From positions 1 to 64,000 of the forward strand of contig JAGCOW010000007.1 in the NCBI GenBank assembly GCA_017642535.1: DNA of 64,000 bases, read 5' to 3'. The DNA is from Bacteroidales bacterium. GTDB taxonomy: Bacteria; Bacteroidota; Bacteroidia; Bacteroidales; UBA1715. Both the position numbers and the translations under genes were made by a program. The notes under the pieces were generated by a model, which searched no databases, was not told the DNA's origin, and worked only from the letters and a program-made list of their open reading frames with translations. Shown here piece after piece: positions 8,818-15,907 of the stretch (its first letter is position 1; the number at the start of each line of letters is the position of its first letter).

Positions 8818-8879
8818 AATCTTTGTTTTTAATTGAACATAAATTTTACTTCTGCAAAGATTTGCATAAACAAAAAATA

Positions 8880-8922
8880 TTGCTGTAATTTATTGTAAGA
8901 TAGTTTCTTACAAGGTGTAAGA
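8880..8922. repeat. Degenerate copy of the CTTACAAGGTGTAAG repeat
   Basis: It shares TTGCTGTAA and TTTCTTACAAGGTGTAAGA with the copies at 9717 and 14214, with an insertion between. The core CTTACA-AGG-TGTAAG is itself a small inverted repeat. Confidence 0.6.
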
Positions 8923-9080
8923 TTATTTCTTACAAGTTCTATTGTTCCATTTCTTTTGGTGGCAAAAGAATTTTGCGAATAAGTGAGAGCAAAGGAAATG
9001 TATTTTCTTTGCCGAACGTGAGCAAAATGCCAAAAGGAAACGGAACCCAAAGAAAAGCCACCGACGGACCCGCTCGGCTA

Positions 9081-9186
9081 AAAATCAACTGCGTTCCACT
9101 AAAGGAGTTGAAGTGCCACATTGTCGTATGATATAGATTATCGTTAGAAGGCACCAACTCCTTTTGCGCTTCACTACGTTGATTTT
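9081..9186. repeat. Long imperfect inverted repeat, 37-bp arms
   Basis: Left arm 9081-9117 and right arm 9150-9186 begin and end with AAAATCAAC / GTTGATTTT and contain AAAGGAGTTG / CAACTCCTTT and GTGCC / GGCAC, with mismatches between these blocks and a 32-base loop. It looks like a large stem-loop or a miniature mobile-element unit. Confidence 0.7.
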
Positions 9187-9438
9187 CTACACGCCTCTCG
9201 GCTCAGTCGGAGTGTCGTGCTAACAAAGATTTTCGTTTAGTAAAATAAAGAAGAAAGATTCTTCAAGGAACGACGATGGTTCGCCTCCGCAGATGAGCGA
9301 GATTGCTATAAATTGATTCAGAAAACCCCGTTAGCCCCAACGCATACTAACCGTCGGGGCGATAGCCACTGCTTGGTCAGAGAAACCCGCAGTAAGACTA
9401 ATTCACTTTCACAGGGGTAGATAAGAAGTTATTTTTTC

Positions 9439-9494
9439 AAACCTTAATAGACATTCGGCGAATGAATCTCGCCGACGCTGCCTATCAAGGATTT
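9439..9494. repeat. Hairpin repeat, copy 1
   Basis: It contains AATAGACATT, the hairpin CGGCGA-7 nt-TCGCCG, and ACGCTGCCTATCAA then GATTT. It matches copy 2 at 9570 closely; the differences are concentrated in the hairpin loop. Confidence 0.7.
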
Positions 9495-9569
9495 AAAGTT
9501 GCTTTCTAAACCCCAGAACAATTCCGAGACGTTAGAAAACAACTCTTTGTTTTGTAAAAATTTTCATTC

Positions 9570-9625
9570 AAACCCCAATAGACATTCGGCGAACCAATTT
9601 CGCCGACGCTGCCTATCAAAGATTT
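9570..9625. repeat. Hairpin repeat, copy 2
   Basis: Same element as 9439-9494 in direct orientation, 131 bases further on. The loop reads ACCAATT instead of ATGAATC, while both 6-bp stem arms are kept. Confidence 0.7.
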
Positions 9626-9644
9626 GAACGTTTGGTCGCCAGTG

Positions 9645-9671
9645 AATTGGTCGCTCCAATTGCGACCAATT
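9645..9671. repeat. 10-bp perfect inverted repeat
   Basis: AATTGGTCGC / GCGACCAATT are separated by 7 bases. It has no T-run, so a simple terminator role is unlikely. Confidence 0.55.
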
Positions 9672-9716
9672 ATAACAACCTGTTTTCTGTTTGCAAATAT
9701 GAAACACTTTTCTCCG

Positions 9717-9767
9717 CTTTGCAATAGTTTGCTGTAAGTTTGTTTCTTACAAGGTGTAAGAAAATTT
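9717..9767. repeat. 51-bp direct repeat, left copy
   Basis: It matches 14214-14264 in the same orientation with three differences in 51 bases. It contains GTAAG/CTTAC and CTTACA/TGTAAG inverted motifs. The two copies bracket the Bro-N and MmeI-like genes. Confidence 0.8.
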
Positions 9768-9828
9768 AAAACTATGACTTGTTGTATGCTGTCTGCCCAC
9801 TCTAGTAGAGCGGGCTAACTATATCGTT

Positions 9829-10653
9829 TTATTTAAGTTTTTTCTTTTCGGCAACCGAAAGGTAATTCTTGTTTGACACAACACTTCGTCCCAGTTCTTT
9901 CTCTGTCGCTTCACGGGCTTTGCCAGCAACGGTTCCGCCTCGTCGGGCTATGTTCTTACTCTCGCCGAACGTTTCCGGCTCTTCTTTTTCGGAAATTTCG
10001 GTAGTAACTCGTTCCCCCAGCATTGTAAAAATCAATTCTAGGTCATTCATGTGGTCGCGAAGATTTTGGTTTTTCTTTGTCAAACCCTTGTATTCCTTAT
10101 ATTCAGAGGGAGTCATCCCGAATGTTGCATTACTTATTTCGGCTGTGAGGATTGCAAAATCATGTTTTTCAGTAATACCTCGTTTTTTCCATTCGTCGGT
10201 CAAATTTTGGCGAATGGCAATACCACGAAGCCGCTTGTCAATCCAATCCTTTGGATACCCTTTCTGTTCATAGAGTTCCTTCATTCGTTCTTGTGCAAGT
10301 TCGGGATTCTCAATTTCTTGCAAACGCTCGTAACCCACTTGCGAGAGCCATAATTTGAACGGTTCCGCCTTGGGTGACGGAATAGATTGGATAATACGAA
10401 GAAGACCTTTCACATTGGCACAATTCATTCGTTGTTTACCTCCAGCAGTTTCAACCCAAAGGGTAGGTACAAATTGTACCCATCCTTTTGCAAGTTCCAT
10501 ATCACGTAGTTTCATACGTTTTACGTATTGTTTAGGATCGGAACTATCTGTCAATGCAGCAACCACATCCTCAACTACAAAATACCATTGTTCTTCTTCC
10601 TCGTTCCATACGGAGCGAATTCTTTTGTCCTGAAACAATTTAATGTTATTCAT
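9829..10653 (-). CDS. Bro-N domain protein (phage antirepressor-like)
   Basis: The product has 274 residues. The N-terminal 100 or so residues form a Bro-N domain: IRSVWNEEEEQWYFVVEDVV, then KRMKLRD and MNCANVKGLLRIIQSIPSPK, as in baculovirus BRO and phage antirepressors. The C-terminal half has DFAILTAEIS and the basic RRGGTVAGKAREATEKELG segment seen in chromosomal DinD/Bro-N proteins. It probably binds DNA. A -7 box lies at 10680-10687. It is 170 bases downstream of the MmeI-like gene on the same strand, and such proteins often accompany restriction systems, but its role here is inferred only. Confidence 0.8.
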   Translation of the reverse strand: MNNIKLFQDKRIRSVWNEEEEQWYFVVEDVVAALTDSSDPKQYVKRMKLRDMELAKGWVQFVPTLWVETAGGKQRMNCANVKGLLRIIQSIPSPKAEPFKLWLSQVGYERLQEIENPELAQERMKELYEQKGYPKDWIDKRLRGIAIRQNLTDEWKKRGITEKHDFAILTAEISNATFGMTPSEYKEYKGLTKKNQNLRDHMNDLELIFTMLGERVTTEISEKEEPETFGESKNIARRGGTVAGKAREATEKELGRSVVSNKNYLSVAEKKKLK

Positions 10654-10679
10654 AGATATTGCGATTAAAAATTTCTATA

Positions 10680-10687
10680 CAAAGATA
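10680..10687 (-). promoter_or_regulatory. -7 box for the Bro-N gene
   Basis: The minus strand reads TATCTTTG, 27 bases before ATG 10653. The gene therefore has its own promoter separate from the MmeI-like gene upstream. Confidence 0.55.
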
Positions 10688-10736
10688 CCTAAAAAAACAA
10701 TTCTTCCAAGGATTTCGTTCGCTCTTGTCATTTTTA

Positions 10737-10808
10737 TTGTTCCGTTAGGAACATCAGGTTAGTAGAAACAACATTGCAAACGAAAGATAGCCGTGCCGTA
10801 GGTACGCA
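10737..10808. repeat. Dispersed intergenic element with GTTCC/GGAAC and GTGCC/GGTAC motifs
   Basis: It contains GTTCCGTTAGGAAC (inverted repeat with a 4-base loop) and GTGCCGTAGGTAC about 40 bases later. This pairing of motifs is familiar to me as a recurring intergenic element in many Bacteroidetes genomes; I cannot name it or verify copy number from this window, where I see one copy. Confidence 0.5.
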
Positions 10809-10823
10809 ATAAAGTGGTTCTGA

Positions 10824-13739
10824 TTACTTCCGAGATTTCTTTGTTTTTGAAATCTTCTTATCCTTGCTTTTGGAGGTGGTTTTTGTTTTTGATTGTTTTG
10901 TAGTCATTTTTTCATATAACTTGAATAATTCACCAACAATTGCCTCGTCACTCATACCTTCGGCAAAACCATAAGCTTCCATTACAGCATGATCGTTGGC
11001 AGCATGTGCCTTACGCAATTCAGAGGGCATAGTATTTACATCGTTTAAAACAGATAATGGGCAATCGGGATATTTTGACCGAGCGTCTAAAATTAATTGT
11101 GCTGTTTTTTCAATTTTTGCTTTTTGTTCATTAGTTGGTTCGCACCATGGAAACGTGTTGTACACAAGTTCTTTTGAGTAACGGTAATCGCTTTTTAGTC
11201 GTCCTGCCACAACACGCATCCACGCCATATGTACTGATGATGTAAGCACACCGAAATGATAGATTGTCGCATGGGGAATAATTTGAACAGCATTGGATGA
11301 AATTACATTAGCCGTTGCAAACCCTATAGGTACGTATCGTCTTCGTTCGGAAGAAACTGATGGGACTATAATATAATCCACATTTTCAGGTTGGGTTATT
11401 TGAGCGAACAGATTCGGCACTTTTGCGTAACCATTTGTGGTTTTTGCTTTAGATGCAATACGAAACTCACGAACAGCACTCACACGTTCATACAAAATCT
11501 TGCTGTTCTTTATTTCCAATGGGCTTGCATTTTTCAACCACAAACAAAAACGTTCTTTGCCTTTTATAAATTCGTCAGCACCAATGTATGGTCTTATAAA
11601 TTTTTCTATAGACGGCTCCTTTTTCAACAAATCATTTTTCTCTTCTTCTGAAAGAACAAAATAGCCACCATCGCGTGGCTGATTGCCAAAATTCATTTTC
11701 GGGACATCACAAATTGGTTCTTTTTCTGCCTCTACAAAAACACTCTGTCCTTCAATCAAATACGGACTAATGTTTGATACCTTTTTTACGATGCCATCGG
11801 ACATAAAAAGCATTTTTTCTTTTCTATCATAATTAGCAAAGCCAACTATTACACAATGAACTGCTGCTTGATTTGTACTTTCGCTTTGCCATTTAAATGT
11901 TTGATAAGCAATATTGATTTTTGCTCCAAAATCGTTAAGAAGCACATTCCATAAAATCGGTACTTGCGCCCCTTGGCAAATGGAATTGGTTGAAACAAAA
12001 GCGACCTCAGTATTTGCACCTTTAATAAAATCAGCAGCCTTACGATACCAACCGCACACATAGTCTAAATCTTGGACATCTTTAATATTCCCAAAGAGTT
12101 GCTGAATCTCCTGTTTCTGTTCACTACCTTGTTCCATCATTCGCGCCCCTATAAACGGCGGATTTCCCATAATATAGTCGTATGTATGTTTTTTACCGTC
12201 GGTTTCGGTGGTGAATCCACTGAAAAGTCCCTCGTTGGGAATGTTATTTTTGTCAATTGGTTTGAGTGTTCGCCAATCCATACGGAGCGCGTTTCCTTCC
12301 ACAATATTTGCTTGGTTTTTAAGTGGCAAGAAATCAAGGTTTTGACTGACAATCGCCTCAGTTTCCGCCATCATTTGGCTTTCGGCAATCCAAAGTGCGG
12401 TTTTGGCAACCGTAACGGCAAAATCGTTTATCTCAATGCCATAAAATTGGTTGATATTCACTTGTATGAGATTGTCTAACCCTAAATTTTTCCAACCTTT
12501 ATTCAAAATAGACAGAACCTTGTTTTCAAGCCGTCGTAACGAAATGTATGTTTCTGTAAGAAAGTTACCCGAACCACAGGCAGGGTCAAGAAATGTGAGA
12601 TTGCCTAATTTTTCTTGAAATTTAACAAGATTTCCAGACTTTTGTTTAACCGTTGATTTTTCACAAATTGACTCAAATTCCGATTCCAAGTCGTTCAAAA
12701 ACAAAGGGTCTATTACTTTGTGTATATTGGCTATGCTTGTATAATGCATTCCGCCTTTTCTTCGTGTTTCGGGATTAAGCGTGCTTTCAAAAACAGCACC
12801 GAAAATCGTTGGTGAAATCTCGCTCCAATTGAATGGCGCACATTCATTTACAATTACATCAACAATGTTCTGGGTGAAATTTGGGATTTCAATATTCTCG
12901 TCGCGAAAAAGACCTCCATTCACATACGGGAACGGGGTTAGTGTTGTGTCGTATTTGTCGCGGTCTTGAATTTTCGTATCCAAAGCCCTGAAAAGATCTA
13001 TTATACCTTTTCGTACACTTTGCAGATTGAAGGACTTTATGTAATCCTCAAAACTTGTTCTCTGTTCAAACAGTCCTGCATCTTCGGCGTAAAGACAAAA
13101 AACTATTCTTACACAAAGGATATTGAGCGAGCGAAAACTTTTTTCATCAGGATTTTTGTATTCAGGCAAAATAGCATCATAAAGTTTTCCAACAAGTTTC
13201 CCCGCCTTTACAGAAAGTTCTTCTTCTCGATGAATATTTTCATTTTTATTATCAACAATAAACTGCAATCGATAAAAATCTTGAACAAAGTCTTTCAAAA
13301 AAATTTGTTCAGGTTTATCCTGTGGCTTTTCTAAATCATAGACCAAAAATTCCGCAAAGTTGCATACGATAATCCATCGAGGTTTTTCGCTTGCTTTCAT
13401 TTCTCCCACATAACGTTTGGCTTGTTCGAATGGAGTGAGAACTGTCCCATCACTTTGTTCATATGCTTTGTGAAGGTCAATTTTCAGCCCTTTTTGTTCA
13501 ATAAGAACTTTTGTTGATGAAATATATGCGTCAATAAATGAAGTGTGAGATAGCTTTACCCTTTTTTCAAATTCTATATACGAAGCACCGTCGGCAATGC
13601 CTAATACATTTTGCAACAACTGAATCCAAAAACGTTGAGTTTCCTGTTTTTCATCGCCACGGCCAGCCCATTCTTCTGCAAATTCCTTTGCTGCTTTCTT
13701 TTTTTCTGTAATTATCATAATGATTGATAGGTTGTGCAT
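10824..13739 (-). CDS. MmeI-like type IIL restriction-modification enzyme
   Basis: The product is a single chain of 971 residues combining cleavage, methylation and recognition. The N-terminal nuclease domain has a PD-(D/E)xK pattern: Asp 70 in SFIDAY and Glu 81-x-Lys 83 in IEQKG. A helical spacer follows, with the gamma-class methyltransferase motifs DPACGSGNF (385-393) and NPPF (526-529), then a target-recognition domain and a C-terminal domain with a lysine/serine tail. In this family one strand of the site is N6-adenine methylated and cutting is about 20 bases away. The start is ATG 13739 or ATG 13718. It is bracketed by 51-bp repeats and lies next to a Bro-N gene, which suggests transfer. 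Confidence 0.88.
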   Translation of the reverse strand: MHNLSIIMIITEKKKAAKEFAEEWAGRGDEKQETQRFWIQLLQNVLGIADGASYIEFEKRVKLSHTSFIDAYISSTKVLIEQKGLKIDLHKAYEQSDGTVLTPFEQAKRYVGEMKASEKPRWIIVCNFAEFLVYDLEKPQDKPEQIFLKDFVQDFYRLQFIVDNKNENIHREEELSVKAGKLVGKLYDAILPEYKNPDEKSFRSLNILCVRIVFCLYAEDAGLFEQRTSFEDYIKSFNLQSVRKGIIDLFRALDTKIQDRDKYDTTLTPFPYVNGGLFRDENIEIPNFTQNIVDVIVNECAPFNWSEISPTIFGAVFESTLNPETRRKGGMHYTSIANIHKVIDPLFLNDLESEFESICEKSTVKQKSGNLVKFQEKLGNLTFLDPACGSGNFLTETYISLRRLENKVLSILNKGWKNLGLDNLIQVNINQFYGIEINDFAVTVAKTALWIAESQMMAETEAIVSQNLDFLPLKNQANIVEGNALRMDWRTLKPIDKNNIPNEGLFSGFTTETDGKKHTYDYIMGNPPFIGARMMEQGSEQKQEIQQLFGNIKDVQDLDYVCGWYRKAADFIKGANTEVAFVSTNSICQGAQVPILWNVLLNDFGAKINIAYQTFKWQSESTNQAAVHCVIVGFANYDRKEKMLFMSDGIVKKVSNISPYLIEGQSVFVEAEKEPICDVPKMNFGNQPRDGGYFVLSEEEKNDLLKKEPSIEKFIRPYIGADEFIKGKERFCLWLKNASPLEIKNSKILYERVSAVREFRIASKAKTTNGYAKVPNLFAQITQPENVDYIIVPSVSSERRRYVPIGFATANVISSNAVQIIPHATIYHFGVLTSSVHMAWMRVVAGRLKSDYRYSKELVYNTFPWCEPTNEQKAKIEKTAQLILDARSKYPDCPLSVLNDVNTMPSELRKAHAANDHAVMEAYGFAEGMSDEAIVGELFKLYEKMTTKQSKTKTTSKSKDKKISKTKKSRK

Positions 13740-13773
13740 TTACTATCAATCACTATAATCGGATAACAAAAAA

Positions 13774-13960
13774 GGTGCAAGCTTTTCTTTCTTATCCACG
13801 AGGAGCCTGCAAGAACCACGTTCAAATCCAAGATTAGCTTACACCTGATAGGTGCAAGCATCAACAACCATGGATTTGAACGAGAAACATTCTTCTCGTG
13901 GATTAACTTTATACGATAACTCTAAATCATCAGTTTGCAGGCTTTTGATTTGGATAAGAA
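13774..13960. repeat. Nested and competing inverted repeats upstream of the MmeI-like gene
   Basis: Four nested pairs are seen: 13789-13798 with 13951-13960 (10 bp, perfect), 13804-13812 with 13935-13943 (9 bp, perfect), 13819-13830 with 13871-13882 (12 bp, perfect), and 13837-13845 with 13851-13859 (one mismatch). A further pair, 13795-13805 with 13892-13902 (one mismatch in 11), uses the same left arm as the first two and so excludes them. GGTGCAAGC also recurs directly at 13774. The block lies 35-220 bases before the MmeI-like start. Confidence 0.8.
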
Positions 13961-14213
13961 TAATAGTTAATGCTATGATTAATACTATGTTATAAATTTT
14001 CTATTTCTACATTATTACTTTATTTTGATTTACAATTTCCTTTGCCACCACACAAAAACGAGTAGCGTAGGATTTTGCGAAAATAGAAATAAAATTCGGA
14101 ATTATCTACTTTGGTGTTGTAAAAAATATCCGTAATCTTTTTTATTGGAAATGAAACGCTATCGGGGGAGATTCCTTGCCTCGCATTGCTCGGCTGCGGA
14201 ATCTGTTTCCCCT
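13961..14213. other. Intergenic stretch with a stem-loop, no gene seen
   Basis: AT-rich DNA without a credible reading frame or a TAnnTTTG box on the minus strand. At its right end, 14164-14212, GGGG and AGATTCC pair with GGAATCT and CCCC around a GC-rich loop (TTGCCTCGCATTGCTCGGCTG region), resembling dispersed Bacteroidetes stem-loops. Confidence 0.5.
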
Positions 14214-14264
14214 CTTTGCAATAGTTTGATGTAAGTTTTTGTCTTACAAGGTGTAAGAAAATTT
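14214..14264. repeat. 51-bp direct repeat, right copy
   Basis: Partner of 9717-9767. Its last base overlaps the stop codon of the HTH gene, so the element sits immediately downstream of that gene. Confidence 0.8.
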
Positions 14265-14536
14265 CACTTTTTAGTTATCACAATTTTATTTTCTGTCACT
14301 ATCACCTCGCACCAGTCGGGCGAAACGGTTGTCTGGGTCTGCGAAATGACTTGCAAAAAGTCTTTGTGAAGCACTTCCGAAACGTCTTTCAGCCGTTCCA
14401 CGTCGATGTTGGTGCGTTTGAGCATATCGTACACCGTCTGGCGATGTACGTTGAGCAGTTTTGCCAATTCCGAAGCCGACATATCCTGTCGCTTCATTTC
14501 CGCTTTTATAAGCGAGCCAATGTGTAATTTATTCAT
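14264..14536 (-). CDS. Small HTH (XRE-like) regulator
   Basis: The product has 90 residues. IGSLIKAEMKRQDMSASELA followed by KLLNVHRQTVYDML is a helix-turn-helix of the Cro/XRE type in the first 50 residues. The C-terminal 40 residues are beta-prone (CEVIVTENKIVITKK). It resembles the HTH protein at 33377 in layout (LHIGSLI versus LHIGDWI), so the two may belong to one Bacteroidetes family. Its ATG overlaps the stop of an upstream frame as ATGA. It could control the neighbouring genes or bind the adjacent CTTACAAGGTGTAAG repeat; this is inference. Confidence 0.8.
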   Translation of the reverse strand: MNKLHIGSLIKAEMKRQDMSASELAKLLNVHRQTVYDMLKRTNIDVERLKDVSEVLHKDFLQVISQTQTTVSPDWCEVIVTENKIVITKK

Positions 14537-14838
14537 TGTTGTAAATTTTTAACGTTAACACTCCGTTGACGTTTGCGCAAAATCAACAATGCAAGTATAA
14601 ACTCGGATTTGAGTAGGCAGGATGTAGGATTTGAAAATAATTTCACCCCACAACCCTTATAAATACTGGCTTGGCTAAAAAATTTTTGTAGGACGTAAGA
14701 AATCGCCTTACAAATTCGGCGGATTTTCGACTTTTTTGATAAAAAAAGGAGAAAAATGAAATATTTTCTCGTAATCCCAAAAGTTGGCATACTTTTTAGG
14801 TTTGTAATCCCAAAAATCGGTATGATTTTTAGGTTCAT
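14533..14838 (-). CDS. Doubtful small reading frame upstream of the HTH gene
   Basis: The frame has 101 codons from ATG 14838 and its TGA overlaps the HTH start (ATGA), an arrangement seen in coupled genes. The first 23 residues are two 11-residue repeats, NLKIIPIFGIT and NLKSMPTFGIT, encoded by a 33-bp tandem repeat. The rest is rich in Lys, Ile and Phe with no recognisable domain, and may be chance translation of AT-rich DNA. I rate it less likely than not to be a protein. Confidence 0.3.
   Translation of the reverse strand: MNLKIIPIFGITNLKSMPTFGITRKYFIFLLFLSKKSKIRRICKAISYVLQKFFSQASIYKGCGVKLFSNPTSCLLKSEFILALLILRKRQRSVNVKNLQQ
14771..14835. repeat. Tandem 33-bp repeat, two copies
   Basis: Copies at 14771-14803 and 14804-14835 both start GTAATCCCAAAA and end TTTTTAGG plus a few bases; they differ in the middle (GTTGGCATAC versus ATCGGTATGA). 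They lie about 240-300 bases before the HTH start on the minus strand. Confidence 0.65.
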
Positions 14839-14899
14839 TGAAAATCTTGGGAATTTTTAAGAGAATCCGAACGAAATCGACGGTTATTGTATATGGGCA

Positions 14900-15550
14900 T
14901 TATTCTTCGTCAATCTCAACTCTTTCAATGTAATACTCCATTGTGGAAAGTTTCTCTTCCGTCGAAAGCATACTTTTTATGAGCCGCATTGCGTGCCGTT
15001 CCTCAAAGTTAAGGTAATTCAAAAATTCAGGTTGGTTTTTGTGGATGTCCAACACTTTTAAAAATACCAGGTCCTTGTCTTTCAGAATCTCCTGTTGCTT
15101 GAATTCGTGGAGTTTATTAACGAATTTTCGTCGCGAAATCGGAAGTTTTTTCCTCTCCTCAAAGTAGAGTTGATAGGCCTCGTCGCTTATAAAAGCGGTT
15201 CGTTCCAAGCCAATTAAATGACGGATTATCTTCAATTCCGCTTCAATCATTTCCAACGGCTCGTTGATGTATTCGCTAAATGCCTGAAAGTCTATTACTT
15301 GTCCAGAACGAATCAGTTTCATGGTTTCGCCAAATGGAGCAACCATTTCTGCTAATTTGGGATAGGCAAACGTCCGTTCCTGCAATCGTTTCACGGGAAC
15401 GAGGAGTTTGTCGTCCATGTGGTTTATGTGATCAAGATAAGAGAGCCGTCGTATTTTCACATATTTTTCAGCCGCCTCTATTGCTTTTCGAAACGAAGGA
15501 TAGATAATTTCAAATCCGTCGCGGTTGGTGATTTTTGCCCCGTTTGCCAA
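14900..15550 (-). CDS. Unrecognised protein, TTG start
   Basis: The product has 216 residues if read from TTG 15550, the only early start: a TGA stop lies just upstream, and the next ATG is at residue 46. The protein looks soluble, charged and mainly helical, with no signal peptide and no motif I recognise (segments EAAEKYVKIRRLSYLDHINH and EELTAFISDEAYQLYF-like helices). A -7-like TATGTTTG at 15558-15565 would give a nearly leaderless message from the TTG. A 5'-truncated remnant is the alternative. It is flanked by structured intergenic DNA and a second unknown gene. Confidence 0.55.
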   Translation of the reverse strand: MANGAKITNRDGFEIIYPSFRKAIEAAEKYVKIRRLSYLDHINHMDDKLLVPVKRLQERTFAYPKLAEMVAPFGETMKLIRSGQVIDFQAFSEYINEPLEMIEAELKIIRHLIGLERTAFISDEAYQLYFEERKKLPISRRKFVNKLHEFKQQEILKDKDLVFLKVLDIHKNQPEFLNYLNFEERHAMRLIKSMLSTEEKLSTMEYYIERVEIDEE

Positions 15551-15557
15551 ATCTACT

Positions 15558-15565
15558 CAAACATA
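15558..15565 (-). promoter_or_regulatory. Possible -7 box before the TTG-start gene
   Basis: The minus strand reads TATGTTTG, 8 bases before TTG 15550. No -33 TTTG at the right distance was found, so this is weak. Confidence 0.35.
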
Positions 15566-15611
15566 CGCAATACAATTTTTCTGCGTTATGCCACCTTTCG
15601 TATTCAACACA

Positions 15612-15659
15612 TACGACCAACAAAAAACTGCGGGCAAACTTGCTCGCAGTGTGGTCGTA
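15612..15659. repeat. 48-base two-part hairpin
   Basis: The outer stem TACGACCA / TGGTCGTA is perfect. The inner stem CTGCGGGCAA / TTGCTCGCAG has one G-T type mismatch and a 2-base loop. The rest of the gap 15566-15907 holds no supported gene; a plus-strand frame of about 60 codons from ATG 15588 passes through the hairpin and is not convincing. Confidence 0.65.
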
Positions 15660-15907
15660 GGAATTGCACCATTAGAAAGGCAAGTCGCCCGCAAAGCAGG
15701 GCATCGCACTTGTATCTTTCTTTATTTGCATATTCCTGAAATTTCCTACGTTTCACTGCGAATAGACAAATAGCAAACGCTATGGTATTATGTTATTATT
15801 TCCTTTTCTCTACATATTTATTGTGTTTTGAATTATTTCCTCTAACCGCACAAAAAAGTATGGAATAGAGGTCGTAAAAATAGAAAAAAATGAAATAACT
15901 CGTTTTT

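Larger units (their letters stand above)
8823..9828. other. Non-coding, hairpin-rich region of about 1 kb
   Basis: I see no credible gene here. Frames of about 70 codons on the minus strand (8829-9157, 9506-9724) have no start context or family likeness. The region carries a 37-bp-arm inverted repeat (9081-9186), a GCCCC/GGGGC hairpin (9333-9361), two copies of a 56-bp hairpin element (9439, 9570), a 10-bp perfect stem (9645-9671) and two copies of the CTTACAAGGTGTAAG element (8880, 9717). This density suggests repeats or mobile-element remnants, or an unrecognised RNA. No tmRNA or RNase P signature was seen. Confidence 0.6.

Noticed and set aside
8829-9157. Reading frames of about 70 codons on the minus strand.
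   Set aside because: They run through hairpins in a repeat-rich gap, have no domain likeness, and overlap one another. Long translations of this kind appear in many Bacteroidetes intergenic repeats.
9281-9420. Possible structured RNA such as tmRNA or RNase P RNA in the GC-richer part of the gap.
   Set aside because: The tmRNA ends (GGGGCTG-type start, tRNA-like end) and RNase P signatures (GAGGAAAGTCC, ACAGAAA) are absent on both strands.
13817-13831. T-loop-like GTTCAAATCC, suggestive of a tRNA.
   Set aside because: The flanking bases do not pair as a T-arm, and no acceptor, D or anticodon arms or CCA end are present. The motif recurs inverted at 13871, so it belongs to the inverted-repeat block.
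15525-15773. Plus-strand reading frame across the hairpin at 15612 (about 60 residues from ATG 15588).
   Set aside because: It passes through a strong hairpin, has no promoter or family likeness, and ends just after it.
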